A stretch of 64,000 bases of DNA from JAKZVK01 sp965237575. GTDB taxonomy: Bacteria; Acidobacteriota; Terriglobia; Bryobacterales; UBA6623. The notes beneath the pieces were generated by a model. It searched no databases. It saw nothing but the letters and a program-made list of their open reading frames with translations, and had not been told where the DNA came from. Position numbers and translations under genes: made by a program. Below, piece after piece: positions 25,912 through 34,911 of this stretch; positions within the stretch are counted from its first letter, which is position 1, and every line of letters starts with the position of its first letter. The stretch spans positions 310,001 through 374,000 of the forward strand of contig CBDEGI010000002.1 of NCBI GenBank assembly GCA_965237575.1, given 5' to 3'.

Positions 25912-26943
25912 ATGGCCAACTCCTACGACGCCCTTCTGCTTCTTTCGTTCGGGGGCCCCGAGAGGCCCGAGGACGTAATCCCTTTCCTCGAGAACGTTTT
26001 GCGCGGCCGCAACGTGCCCCGCGAACGCCTGATGCAGGTGTCCGAACACTATTACAGCTTCGGCGGTAAGAGCCCCATCAACGACCAGAACCGTGCGCTC
26101 ATCTCCGCGATCGAGGCGGAGTTCTCCCGCCAGGGTCCCGCCCTGCCGGTTTATTGGGGCAACCGTAACTGGCATCCTCTGCTGGCCGACACGCTGCGGC
26201 AGATGACCGACGACGGTGTTCGCCGCGCCCTTGCTTTCGTGACGTCCGCCTACAGCTCCTACTCTGGCTGCCGGCAGTATCTCGATGACATTGCGGTGGC
26301 CCGCGAGCAGGTCGGACCGGCGGCCCCCGAGGTCCACAAGCTGCGCGTCTTCTTCAACCATCCGGGCTTTATCGGGCCGATGGCCGAGAACGTCCGTACT
26401 GCGCTCAGCCAACTGCCCGAGGCCGAACGCGAGGCGGCGGAGCTGGTGTACACGGCCCACAGCATCCCGCTGTCAATGGCCCAATCGTCGCGTTATGTGG
26501 AACAACTGAAAGAGGCCGCCCGGCTCGTCTCGCGGGAACTCGGTCGAGACCGCTGGACATTGGTTTACCAAAGCCGCAGCGGGCCGCCGTCACAGCCATG
26601 GCTCGAGCCTGACATCTGTGACTTCTTGAGGGAACTAGCCGCGTCCGGACGCAGCCGAGCATCGGTCGTGGCGCCTATCGGGTTCATCTCTGATCATCTG
26701 GAGGTCGTCTACGATCTTGACACCGAGGCCCGTGCCGTGGCCGAGGAGGCGGGCCTGAAGATGGTGCGCGCGGCGACCGTCGGCGTCCACCCTGACTTCG
26801 TCCGGATGATCCGCGAGTTGGTTCTGGAGCGTCTCGACGAGAACGTGCCGCGCAGATCGCTCGGCGACCTGGGCCTGCGGCCGGACGTCTGTCCGTCCGA
26901 CTGCTGTCCCCGCCCGCAGCGTCCCGCCGCGTCACAAGCCTAA
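25912..26943 (+). CDS. hemH: Ferrochelatase (coproporphyrin-type likely)
   Basis: 343 aa, standard length. Inserts ferrous iron into the porphyrin at the end of haem synthesis. It has LLLSFGGPE at the start, His183 in TAHSIP and Glu264 in GFISDHLEVVYDLD, the two catalytic residues. The tail DVCPSDCC (Cys 327, 331, 332) resembles the C-terminal [2Fe-2S] ligands of some bacterial ferrochelatases. The SDHLEVVYDLD form is close to actinobacterial coproporphyrin ferrochelatases (cpfC), so the coproporphyrin route is possible. Start ATG 25912. No other haem gene nearby. Confidence 0.93.
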   Translation: MANSYDALLLLSFGGPERPEDVIPFLENVLRGRNVPRERLMQVSEHYYSFGGKSPINDQNRALISAIEAEFSRQGPALPVYWGNRNWHPLLADTLRQMTDDGVRRALAFVTSAYSSYSGCRQYLDDIAVAREQVGPAAPEVHKLRVFFNHPGFIGPMAENVRTALSQLPEAEREAAELVYTAHSIPLSMAQSSRYVEQLKEAARLVSRELGRDRWTLVYQSRSGPPSQPWLEPDICDFLRELAASGRSRASVVAPIGFISDHLEVVYDLDTEARAVAEEAGLKMVRAATVGVHPDFVRMIRELVLERLDENVPRRSLGDLGLRPDVCPSDCCPRPQRPAASQA

Positions 26944-26956
26944 CCGGCCGGCTGCG

Positions 26957-27820
26957 CTACCCTCGCCGGGCGTGCAGGATCGACCGCTGGTACTCATAGC
27001 CCGTGGACTTCAACACGCCGCCGTGGGTGCCGACCTCGGCCACATCCGCGAAGCCGAGCTTCTTGAGGATCTCCGTTAGGCAGGCGCGGTTGGGCCACCA
27101 CCACGAGATTTCATCGGCCTCGGGGTCATCGCCTCCGACGTAGAGCATCGCCGGCCGGTCGTCGCTCATCTCGGGGATGAACTGGGAGAGCACGAGCGTC
27201 CCGCGGCAAAGGCGGGCGGCGGATGCGAGGGCCTCCAGCGGGTGCAATGTGTGCAGCAGGATGTCCCCCATGTACACCAGGTCGAAGCCGCCGCGGCCAA
27301 GCTTCTCTGGCGACAGGTCGTATACGGTGGAATAGCAGCGCTTCACCTTCGAGCCAAGCAGCCCGTGGCAAAACTGAAACGGCCCCTCCAGCAGGTTGAA
27401 GTAGCATTGCTGCTCTGTCAGACCGCCGGCGCTTGGCTCGTGCCCGGCAGCCAGCATTGCCTCGATCTTGCGAACCGTCTGATCGACCGTCTGCCCCGGG
27501 AAGCGGTCCAGGTCGGCGAGAGAAGGCACGTCGACAGATACGACCTGCGCGCCCCTCCTCTCGAACTCGAAGGCAAAGAAGCCGGTGGCGGACCCGATGT
27601 CGAGCGCGCTCATTCCGCCCATGTCGGTCGGGAACTGAAAGGCGGAGAGGCTGGAGCGATGGTCGTAGAACCCCGGCGTGACCAGGCCGTCCGGCAGCTC
27701 GATGGTGTGGTACCAGTGATAGCCTCTGACGTCGCCGAGGCTGTGAGCACTCGCCCGCTGGTTGAATTCCTCGACCTCCCGCGCGTAGGTCTGCGCGGCC
27801 AGAACTGCTTGCTCGTTCAA
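26957..27820 (-). CDS. Class I SAM-dependent methyltransferase, DUF1698/CmoB-like
   Basis: 287 aa. The start is TTG 27820, supported by GGAGGGG about eight bases upstream; no better start is near. YHTIELPDGLVTPGFYDHR before the SAM domain is characteristic of the CmoB/DUF1698 branch. Motif I is ALDIGSATGFFAFE and the post-I acid is in VVSVDVPS. CmoB carboxymethylates tRNA wobble uridine, but its relatives include small-molecule methyltransferases, so the substrate is open. Convergent with ferrochelatase, 13 bp apart. Confidence 0.85.
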   Translation of the reverse strand: MNEQAVLAAQTYAREVEEFNQRASAHSLGDVRGYHWYHTIELPDGLVTPGFYDHRSSLSAFQFPTDMGGMSALDIGSATGFFAFEFERRGAQVVSVDVPSLADLDRFPGQTVDQTVRKIEAMLAAGHEPSAGGLTEQQCYFNLLEGPFQFCHGLLGSKVKRCYSTVYDLSPEKLGRGGFDLVYMGDILLHTLHPLEALASAARLCRGTLVLSQFIPEMSDDRPAMLYVGGDDPEADEISWWWPNRACLTEILKKLGFADVAEVGTHGGVLKSTGYEYQRSILHARRG

Positions 27821-27841
27821 AAGCTGACCCCTCCGGCCTAA

Positions 27842-28139
27842 ACAGCGAGTGTACCCTACCGGCTGCCCGGGACTGTGGATTCCGCCCCCGGTTTCGGGGG
27901 TCTTCGCGGGTGGCGTGGGTCCGATTTAGTCCATCCGGACAGCAGGGCCTGTAACAACGGCCTTCTCTTTCATCTGCCTCTGGGCAATGAAAAGCCCAAA
28001 AAAGAAGTCGTCTGCCGCCAGCCCGGAGGGTGCTGCTAGCGGCCGGGAGGCCCTTGCCAGGCCAACAAGTACCTGACGGAGGGTGTCGGACCCGTGACAC
28101 CACGAAATCTCGGGCCAAATCAAAAAATGTAAATTTTTG
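27842..28139. other. Intergenic stretch upstream of the small Cys-rich gene
   Basis: I see no supported gene here. The last 40 bp are AT-rich and lead into the promoter below. Confidence 0.4.
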
Positions 28140-28168
28140 TTGCAAACTTGGCGCTACTCGTGTAGGAT
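28140..28168 (+). promoter_or_regulatory. Sigma-70 type promoter of the 59-aa Cys-rich gene
   Basis: TTGCAA (28140-28145), a 17-bp spacer and TAGGAT (28163-28168). It lies about 100 bp upstream of the start codon in an AT-rich patch, so a leader of about 90 nt is expected. Confidence 0.6.
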
Positions 28169-28267
28169 AGTAGCCAAATAGACCTACTGGTCTTAGGTGA
28201 CTTGCTGTAATACCAGGGCGCCAAGGTGGTAGAACGGATTGGAGCCTGTTGAACTCGAGGAGTTTCT

Positions 28268-28447
28268 ATGTTCAAGAAATCGCTTTTTGCCGTCGCGTTG
28301 ACCCTGAAGGTGGTGTTGGTCGCGGTTGCGGGGTACTTCTTCTCCACAGCGCCCCAACCGGAAGAGCCGACTCTGAAGGCTGACTGCCCCATGTGCCTCC
28401 CCATTCCCGATTGCTTCCCCGGGGACGGCTGTATGGACTGCTACTAG
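28268..28447 (+). CDS. 59-aa membrane or exported Cys-rich peptide
   Basis: A short gene with ATG 28268, CGAGGAG five bases upstream and a sound promoter. The N-terminus MFKKSLFAVALTLKVVLVAV is a signal peptide or single membrane helix. The 25-residue tail carries five Cys in a Pro/Asp setting (CPMCLPIPDCFPGDGCMDCY at the end). CPMC is a CXXC pair. Metal binding or disulfide formation outside the membrane is plausible. No family recognised. Confidence 0.65.
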   Translation: MFKKSLFAVALTLKVVLVAVAGYFFSTAPQPEEPTLKADCPMCLPIPDCFPGDGCMDCY

Positions 28448-28685
28448 TCCGCCACCTCTTTTCTCGTCTCATCCCCCAGGTCGAGCCGGCTATCAACGTT
28501 GAAGCACCGAGGCGCGTGCTGTACGGTTCCGACCCGTCCCACGAGCCCCGTTGGTCCTTTGAGAGGTCAGCATGCCCGAGCACCCACATATTGCCGGCCG
28601 CGTGGATTCGTCCGAGGCCTTCTTTTAAGCGTCGGAGCTCGTGTGCACCACAACGTGATAGAAGGGCGGGGCGCCACCCTATGCT

Positions 28686-29495
28686 ATGATGTCCGCGGTG
28701 CTTGGCGGCCACTCCGTGGATCACCTCAGCGTACCCAACATTGCCATTCTTCTGGCAAGCGGGCTGCAGGTGACCTGGGCACTGAAGCTCTGGCGTCTTC
28801 GGCTCAGCCACACCTATCGCGTCCTCTTCGTTTACTTGCTGACGACGGCTGTGATGACGGCGTTGGGATTGAGCCTCTACTTGCTGTTCGTAGAGGAGCC
28901 CAGTCGGGTCACCGCCAGCCTCTACGGATGGTACTGGGTGGCCTACCAGCCCCTCTCTTGGACGCTGTTCTTCTGTCTCGTTGTGGAGCTGTTCCGCAAC
29001 GTTCTCTCCGGCTTCAAGGGCTTGCAGCGGCTGGGCGAGCTGGCGATGTACATCGCCCTAGCGGGGGCGGGAGCCGTCTTTCTGGCGATGATCTTCCTCG
29101 ATCTCACGATCGACACCTGGCGCCAATTCTGGCTGTCACGCGCCGGGAGCGTCTATTTCGCTCTCACGCTGATCTGCTTTCTGCTGGTGTCGTTCGCCGC
29201 ATTCTTCCGGTTACCTGCCTCGAGGAACGTAAAGGTCGTGTTCGCGACGTTTGGGTTAGTGTTTGTCGTTGAAGCATCGCTGTTCCTGTTGCCGGCGGTA
29301 TGGGCGGGTCTGGAGGCCGACGAGACCCGGCTGATCACGTCCCTCGTGCACGTGACCTGCGTTGCTTTCGGAACGTTTGCCTTCACTTCCGCCGGTGAGA
29401 ACGTTTCAACCGGCGGCGGGCCTCAAGACAGCGAGGGCGCTTCGTCTGCCTTGAAGAACTTCAGCGGCAGCCTGTCACGGATCCTGCGGTCCTAA
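28686..29495 (+). CDS. Polytopic membrane protein of unknown function
   Basis: 269 aa with about seven predicted membrane helices (about 17-34, 45-67, 82-105, 116-140, 155-175, 187-207, 220-240) and a short soluble tail. Start ATG 28686 or 28689. No conserved motif recognised; similar seven-helix proteins are common in Acidobacteria. It follows the Cys-rich peptide gene by 238 bp and may be transcribed separately. Confidence 0.8.
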   Translation: MMSAVLGGHSVDHLSVPNIAILLASGLQVTWALKLWRLRLSHTYRVLFVYLLTTAVMTALGLSLYLLFVEEPSRVTASLYGWYWVAYQPLSWTLFFCLVVELFRNVLSGFKGLQRLGELAMYIALAGAGAVFLAMIFLDLTIDTWRQFWLSRAGSVYFALTLICFLLVSFAAFFRLPASRNVKVVFATFGLVFVVEASLFLLPAVWAGLEADETRLITSLVHVTCVAFGTFAFTSAGENVSTGGGPQDSEGASSALKNFSGSLSRILRS

Positions 29496-29504
29496 CGGCT
29501 CCCC

Positions 29505-31154
29505 CTACTTGGATGGGCTCGAACTAGCACCAGCAAGTTCTTCTCGAGTGGCTCGCAACGCTTCGCGTTGCGCCGTTGGCAGCCGGCAGCCGCGGGGTTC
29601 GGCGGCGCGTTCCCGCGCTTCCCCAAGCCGGCCCGCCGTTCGATGCAGCAGGATCAGGTTGTTGCGGGCGTCGAAGTTACAGGGATCCCCGGCAAGAACC
29701 TGCTCGAATTCCCAACGGGCCTCGTCACGGCGGCCCAGTATGTAGAGGGCTGCTCCATAGTTGGCGCGCGCCTGTGGGTCACCGGGTGATCCATCGGCCG
29801 GGGAATCGAGCACCAGCTCGAACTGCTCTAACGCCTGTGCCGGGCGGCCGGTCTGCAAATAGAAGACCCCGAGCTCCGTTGCCACGTCGAGGTTCGCAGG
29901 GTCGAGTTGCTTCGCTTCCCGCAGTAGTCGATGTTGCTCGTCTCGATGTTCCTGCCCGCTAGCGCCCAGCGCAGCACCCAGAGCGCGAGCCAGTTGAAGT
30001 TTAGGACGCACTTTGTTGGGGGACGCCGCCTCGGTGGCGCGCCACAGCGATTCCTCGGTTTGCCAATCCCACGAGCGGTAAGAGCTAAGACCCACGAGCA
30101 GGAGCACGGCGGTAAAGCCGACGAATCGCGGCAACCGGGCCAGCATTAGTCCCAGGCCCAGGCTCGCGCTGATCAGCGGCAAGTAAAGCCGTCTTTCTGC
30201 AACCAAGTCCGCCAGAGGCGCGACGCTCGATGTCGGCGCCAACAGGAAGAGGGCGCCGAGCAGCCAGTACCAATGCGGATGCAACCGCGCCCGGCGAACG
30301 GCCAAGAAGGCGATAGCAGCCAAGGAGATCCAAGCGGCGAGCGTTACTGCGTCTAGGCCGGCGGACAAGGGGAAGTCACGGTCGAAGTTCAGACCAAGCG
30401 GTAGGAAGAGCAAGCGGGCGTAGAGCCAGACCGCACGTCCCTGCGTGAGCAGGTAGCTAAGCGGCGTGATTTGGCCAAGGTCGAAGGCGAACCCGGAACC
30501 TTGGGTCACCGATGCGGCATAGAGCAAGCGGCCACCCGCCGCGGCCACCAGCAACCACATGACCCCCCATGGTTTCAGCCACGACCGGTAATCCGCAAAG
30601 GGGGTTCTGGAACAGAAACCTTCGCAGCCTGCGAAGAACAGGGGCAGCGCCGCGACCTCCTCTTTGGCGAGCAGGGCGGCGGCAAACCACAGTGTCGATC
30701 GCCAGTAGCGCTTGTCCGTCCAGGCTCTCCACGACAGGACCGCGAACAGCGTGGCGAGGATCGTCGCGCGCGCGAAGACATAAGCCACGGGCTCGGTTTG
30801 GATCGGATGAAAAGCGAAGACCGCCGCCAGCAGCGCCGCTCTGGGCCGCACGAACGACTGGAAGAGCCCCCATGCGAGCCAAGCTGTGAGGCCGTGCAGA
30901 ACGAGGTTGAACAGATGGTAGCCGCCGGGTGCGTCTCCACCGATCTGGTAGTTCAACCAGAAGCTGAGGTAGGTCAGTGGCCGGGTGCGCTCGGGCCGGA
31001 AGACCTCCCACCATCCCGATGCGTCGGTGACGACGGGGTCCCGCAGCATGTGGTAGTCATCGAAATGAAACGACGATGTGAGCGTCGAGCCGAAGGCCAC
31101 TGCGAACAGCACAACGCCGGCGAGGAGTGTGGAGAGCGACCTACGGGGCGGCAT
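29505..31154 (-). CDS. GT-C type membrane glycosyltransferase with TPR tail (TMTC-like)
   Basis: 549 aa. Residues 1-350 form about ten membrane helices with the acidic FDDYHMLRDP motif in the first external loop, the catalytic signature of GT39/TMTC-like protein O-mannosyltransferases using polyprenol-linked sugars. The C-terminal 200 residues are TPR helices (LGVFYLQTGRPAQALEQFE, YGAALYILGRRDEARWEFE). TPR-fused GT-C enzymes glycosylate exported proteins in eukaryotes; substrate here unknown. A polyprenol-phosphate sugar donor could come from GT2 at 38540. Divergent from nth. Confidence 0.82.
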   Translation of the reverse strand: MPPRRSLSTLLAGVVLFAVAFGSTLTSSFHFDDYHMLRDPVVTDASGWWEVFRPERTRPLTYLSFWLNYQIGGDAPGGYHLFNLVLHGLTAWLAWGLFQSFVRPRAALLAAVFAFHPIQTEPVAYVFARATILATLFAVLSWRAWTDKRYWRSTLWFAAALLAKEEVAALPLFFAGCEGFCSRTPFADYRSWLKPWGVMWLLVAAAGGRLLYAASVTQGSGFAFDLGQITPLSYLLTQGRAVWLYARLLFLPLGLNFDRDFPLSAGLDAVTLAAWISLAAIAFLAVRRARLHPHWYWLLGALFLLAPTSSVAPLADLVAERRLYLPLISASLGLGLMLARLPRFVGFTAVLLLVGLSSYRSWDWQTEESLWRATEAASPNKVRPKLQLARALGAALGASGQEHRDEQHRLLREAKQLDPANLDVATELGVFYLQTGRPAQALEQFELVLDSPADGSPGDPQARANYGAALYILGRRDEARWEFEQVLAGDPCNFDARNNLILLHRTAGRLGEARERAAEPRGCRLPTAQREALRATREELAGASSSPSK

Positions 31155-31273
31155 GTTATGATCGCGTGACTAACCGTCGGAAAGAACGACGAGCGCCGGC
31201 CGGCAAGGGCGTCTCGCAATGCGGTTTGCCGCGTCTGGGACTGACGCCGATTCTCGCATCCATTCCTCGCAAC

Positions 31274-31945
31274 ATGAAGAGAAAGATCCTCAGACCCGGC
31301 AACGCCGAAGAACGCAAGCGCCGTGTCAGCAAGATTCTGCGCCGCCTCAACAAGGACTACCCGAACGTCGAGTGCGCCTTGAAACATGTGTCGGCTTGGC
31401 AACTGCTGGCAGCAACGATTCTCTCAGCGCAGTGCACCGACGTTCGTGTCAACATGGTGACGCCCGGCTTGTTCGAGAAGCTCCCGACCGTCCAGGACAT
31501 GGCCGCCGTACCGCAGGCCGTGCTCGAGCGCGAAATCCAGTCTACCGGCTTTTTCCGCAATAAGGCCAAGTCTCTGATTGGGGCGGCGCGGCGAATCCTC
31601 TCCGACTTCGGCGGTGAAGTGCCCGACACCATGGAGGAATTGCTGACGCTTCCCGGCGTGGCGCGCAAGACGGCGAATGTCGTGCTTGGCAGTTGGTTCG
31701 GCAAAGCCGGCGGCGTCGTGGTCGACACGCACGTGCAGCGCATCTCCCGCCGGCTCGACCTGACGAAACAGAGCGACCCCAAGAAGATCGAGCAGGACCT
31801 GATGCGGATTCTACCGAAGAAGAGGTGGATCCTTTACTCTCACCAGATCATTCATCATGGCCGGGGACCATGCCAAGCTCGCAAGCCGCGTTGCAGCGAG
31901 TGCAGTTTGGAAGACGTCTGTTACGCGGCTGACAAGTCGGTGTAG
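31274..31945 (+). CDS. nth: Endonuclease III
   Basis: 223 aa from ATG 31274; longer frames upstream lack a ribosome site and exceed the family length. A base-excision repair glycosylase/AP lyase for oxidised pyrimidines. The helix-hairpin-helix is LPGVARKTANVVLG with catalytic Lys132; Asp151 is in VDTHV. The [4Fe-4S] cluster ligands are Cys200, 207, 210 and 216 (C-X6-C-X2-C-X5-C). All key residues are present. Confidence 0.96.
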   Translation: MKRKILRPGNAEERKRRVSKILRRLNKDYPNVECALKHVSAWQLLAATILSAQCTDVRVNMVTPGLFEKLPTVQDMAAVPQAVLEREIQSTGFFRNKAKSLIGAARRILSDFGGEVPDTMEELLTLPGVARKTANVVLGSWFGKAGGVVVDTHVQRISRRLDLTKQSDPKKIEQDLMRILPKKRWILYSHQIIHHGRGPCQARKPRCSECSLEDVCYAADKSV

Positions 31946-32030
31946 CCTATCGGCCCCGAGCGAGGTGTTCTTGAGCGATCGGCGAAGTGAGCGTCGTACG
32001 TGATACCCGACAGGCCTCAGCGGTCCATCT

Positions 32031-33857
32031 CTAGGCGCGGGGGTCGCGGAGAGCCGAGCGGGTGAGGGGTTCGGGACGCGCGAGGAATGAGGGTCGGGTC
32101 GTTGACGGCGAAGCGTCGACTCCCGGGATCACGCCGTCGCAGCGCTCGGCGTAGAACGGCAGGAAGTCGGGCGTCTGGGCCAACACTTCACCCGGGCCGC
32201 GCTGCATCGTCGCATCGACGATTACCGACGCGGACGATGTTTCAAACGGCCCCAATTCGAACCAGGGGTCCGAGGCGAACGTGAGTCCGCGCGCGGGCTG
32301 CTCGGGTAGCGCGATCGTAAGCGATGGCCGGTCGACGTGGTAGAACCGGCCCTGATAGTGCCAGCGCTGTGTGATCAAATCGGCCGGGCCTGGTTTCGAC
32401 AACAACGAGCGCGGGCGCAAGCCAATCACGTCGAGCTGCGATAGCGATACGCCGGTTGCCATGCCTCGAACCGCCCCTTGCCCGAGACAGAACTGCCGTC
32501 CTAGGCGGCGGCCCTCGACGACGAAGTCCTGCGGCGTCGTGATGACATCGACCTCGCCGCTTTTGCTGGGATAGCCGAAGACCTCGCGGCCAAAGACCAC
32601 ATCGCCACCTTCTCCGACGATGTGTGACAGGGCGTACCAGCCCCGCGCGCGTCCGACGACGCAGTAGGCCAGCAACCAGGCTTCCGAAAACGGCACCGGA
32701 GACAGATCACTTGCCTCGACGCGAAAGGCCAAGATTCGAAGCACGTGCCGCATGGCTCCCAGGCAAGGCGGGGGTAGGATGTTGGGACGTCTGCCGGCCC
32801 CGGCCGACAGCCGAATATCGATCATGTCGATGGGGCCGAGCCGAAGTTCCTTGCGGGCGGCATAACGGCCTGTCTCCGCGCGGCTCAGCTTCCAAGCGGT
32901 GGCTTTGTCACGCCAACCGGTGGGCTTCCAAGTCTGGCGGTCGGTGACCGGGCGATCGTAGCGGACGAGGCTCGAGGGCTGGAAGGTTTTTGCCGGTACC
33001 TTCGTCACCCAGACCGGGCGTGCGGTCGGCGACGCCGGGGCTGCGGCGGAAGACTCCTCGAACGTGACGGAGAGCACCTGCTTGACAGAGAACTCGATCA
33101 CGGGATCGGCCGCGGATGCCGTGGGCCATTCGAAGACGGTGTTTTTCGGGTCACATCGGCGGCTGTCGGATGCCGGGCCGCCCTGTTGGTCGGTGGCTTC
33201 TTCCGTTGATTCGGGTGGAATGCGCCAGAGGCTGACGTCGCTCGATTCCGGGTTCGATTCGAGGCTCGATCCCAGCAGACCCCGCCGCCAGTCGGCATCG
33301 AGGCGGTAGTCAAACACGAACGTCGGCAGGTCCGCCGGGAGCTGTGACGGCTCGGAGGGATTGTCGGTCCGGTTCGTCTCCAAGCGATGGAGCAGCGCCC
33401 CGTGCCGACGTACTGATGCCCGCACCTGGCTGTCTTCGGTTTCGAGTACGACCTCAGCCTGTTTCACCGCCAGGCCGAGATACTCGCGGGCAAGCAGGCG
33501 GCCCCACTGGTGGCTGGACCAGTGCAGCGGCTCGAACCAACCTCGTTCCCCGTCGTGTTCGACCTCGACTCGGAGAGCCGCGCCGGCGAAGGAGCCGGGC
33601 TCGACGAGGGTTCGCTCCTCGGGGATGACGCGCAAGTATTCGAGCCACACGTCCGCCCCCGTAGTGGTGACTGGGGCCGGCAGCATGCGGGCAATGCGAT
33701 CGGGGTCGGTTCGGAAGCGGACCAGGAGGCGTTGTAGCCGGACAGGATTGCGGCCGAAGACGCGGGATACAGACGCGAGGACGAGACCGGCGAGGCTCGT
33801 TCGCATGCCCGTTTGCAAGAAGACGCGGCGGTTCGGGAGTGTGGCGAGGGGCGGCAA
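32031..33857 (-). CDS. Two-domain acetoacetate decarboxylase-like exported protein
   Basis: 608 aa with a Tat-like N-terminus (NRRVFLQTGMRTSLAGLVLA). Two acetoacetate decarboxylase (ADC)-fold halves: residues about 38-190 (RMLPAP near the start, AREYLGLAVK 123-132) and about 275-585 (FSEAWLLAYCVV, GREVFGYPSK 423-432). In true ADC the motif is G-[FY]-P-K-K with the first Lys forming the Schiff base. Here that position is Val131 in the first half and Ser431 in the second, with only the adjacent Lys retained. Classical decarboxylase activity is therefore doubtful. It may follow the DUF4252 operon, 68 bp upstream, or use its own -10 box. Confidence 0.78.
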   Translation of the reverse strand: MPPLATLPNRRVFLQTGMRTSLAGLVLASVSRVFGRNPVRLQRLLVRFRTDPDRIARMLPAPVTTTGADVWLEYLRVIPEERTLVEPGSFAGAALRVEVEHDGERGWFEPLHWSSHQWGRLLAREYLGLAVKQAEVVLETEDSQVRASVRRHGALLHRLETNRTDNPSEPSQLPADLPTFVFDYRLDADWRRGLLGSSLESNPESSDVSLWRIPPESTEEATDQQGGPASDSRRCDPKNTVFEWPTASAADPVIEFSVKQVLSVTFEESSAAAPASPTARPVWVTKVPAKTFQPSSLVRYDRPVTDRQTWKPTGWRDKATAWKLSRAETGRYAARKELRLGPIDMIDIRLSAGAGRRPNILPPPCLGAMRHVLRILAFRVEASDLSPVPFSEAWLLAYCVVGRARGWYALSHIVGEGGDVVFGREVFGYPSKSGEVDVITTPQDFVVEGRRLGRQFCLGQGAVRGMATGVSLSQLDVIGLRPRSLLSKPGPADLITQRWHYQGRFYHVDRPSLTIALPEQPARGLTFASDPWFELGPFETSSASVIVDATMQRGPGEVLAQTPDFLPFYAERCDGVIPGVDASPSTTRPSFLARPEPLTRSALRDPRA

Positions 33858-33904
33858 GCGGGGTTTACCCGGACCTACGAAGATCCGTGGGCGTCAACGG
33901 ACCG

Positions 33905-33910
33905 ATTATA
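33905..33910 (-). promoter_or_regulatory. Possible -10 box (TATAAT) of the ADC-like gene
   Basis: A perfect TATAAT on the minus strand, 47 bp before the start at 33857, in otherwise GC-rich DNA. No good -35 hexamer is seen. Confidence 0.35.
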
Positions 33911-33925
33911 GCGAAGCGGGCCGGG

Positions 33926-34525
33926 CTACTTCGCGCTTGGCACGACGGGTTCGGGCGTGGGTAGCTTGGGCTGAATCGGAAGCGCGGTCGTGGCCACGTT
34001 AAAGGCCGGCAGTCCCATACTCTCGCCGAGTTCCGACAGGGTTCCGAGATCCACCGGCCCCACGATGTTGATGACCGTGAATTCCTGCTCCTCCTCGGAG
34101 ACGACGGTCATTCCCTTGACCTGCTCGTCCTCGACGTAGGAATAGATCGAAACAGTTTCAGCCTTGTTGCGATCCTTGACCTCGATCACAGGCATCCAAC
34201 CGGGCGCCCTCATCTGCTTGTGAATCGGGTCGACGTCTTCGGCGCCGTAAGCCTTCTTGCTCCCAAACCAGAAGCGGCGCACGTAGATACCTTTTAGGCC
34301 GCCGAGCAGCTTCTTGACCGGTTCGGTCACGCCCTTGCGAACCGCCAGCAGCTTGCTGCCCCCCGCGAGCGACTTGCCATCGAGGTTAACGCGAACGACT
34401 TCCTCCGCTCTTTCGTCCAAGTGGTCAAGATCCATCTCGAGCTGCGCCCCGGACTGCGCCCAGAGCGGAGCCACCGACCACATCAGTATCAATAGAAACG
34501 CCGGCTTTCCCCACGCGAGCGTCAT
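33926..34525 (-). CDS. DUF4252 domain-containing exported protein
   Basis: 199 aa with a signal peptide (PAFLLILMWSVAPLWA). The mature part matches DUF4252: an LDHLDERAEEVVRVNLDG helix, KLLGGLKGIYVRRFWF, and beta strands ending TVINIVGPVDL. The family is widespread in Acidobacteria and Bacteroidetes next to ECF sigma factor genes; function unknown. Start ATG overlaps the stop of the gene before (ATGA, 34522-34525). The Pro-rich tail is variable. Confidence 0.9.
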   Translation of the reverse strand: MTLAWGKPAFLLILMWSVAPLWAQSGAQLEMDLDHLDERAEEVVRVNLDGKSLAGGSKLLAVRKGVTEPVKKLLGGLKGIYVRRFWFGSKKAYGAEDVDPIHKQMRAPGWMPVIEVKDRNKAETVSIYSYVEDEQVKGMTVVSEEEQEFTVINIVGPVDLGTLSELGESMGLPAFNVATTALPIQPKLPTPEPVVPSAK

Positions 34526-34911
34526 GGTGCCGTCTCCCCCAAGCTGCGATACAAAGCCGCGTCACGCGCCTTATTGATCTTGTAGCCGGCAAGTTGCAGC
34601 GAGAGCATCAACTGATCGGCCGCCCGCTCGTCCGCGATGGCGCCCGCCCGCCGAACGCGGCCTTGTTGAACGTAGACGCCCACGGCAAGCGACGCGGCCA
34701 TTGCCCCGGCGACCGCCCAACGCCAGATGACCGGCTTCTGACGGGGCAATTTCTTGATGGGCTGCGGTGCGCGGGCTCTTTCCGCGCGGACCCGTTTCAT
34801 CACTCGGCCGGTAAAGCTGGGCGCCGGGTCGCGGCGGGCATAGATGGCCCGCAGGTCGTTTTCGACCTCTCGCAACTCGTCGCCCGTCAGCTTATCGTCG
34901 CGCGGTGCCAT
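34522..34911 (-). CDS. Single-span membrane protein, likely anti-sigma factor
   Basis: 129 aa. The cytoplasmic N-terminal half (LTGDELREVENDLRAIYARR, PSFTGRVMKRVRAE) is followed by one membrane helix (about 65-82, WAVAGAMAASLAVGVYV) and a short outer segment. Position between an ECF sigma gene and DUF4252, overlapping both, is the usual place of the anti-sigma. No zinc HxxxCxxC motif is present, so the class is unclear. Confidence 0.65.
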   Translation of the reverse strand: MAPRDDKLTGDELREVENDLRAIYARRDPAPSFTGRVMKRVRAERARAPQPIKKLPRQKPVIWRWAVAGAMAASLAVGVYVQQGRVRRAGAIADERAADQLMLSLQLAGYKINKARDAALYRSLGETAP

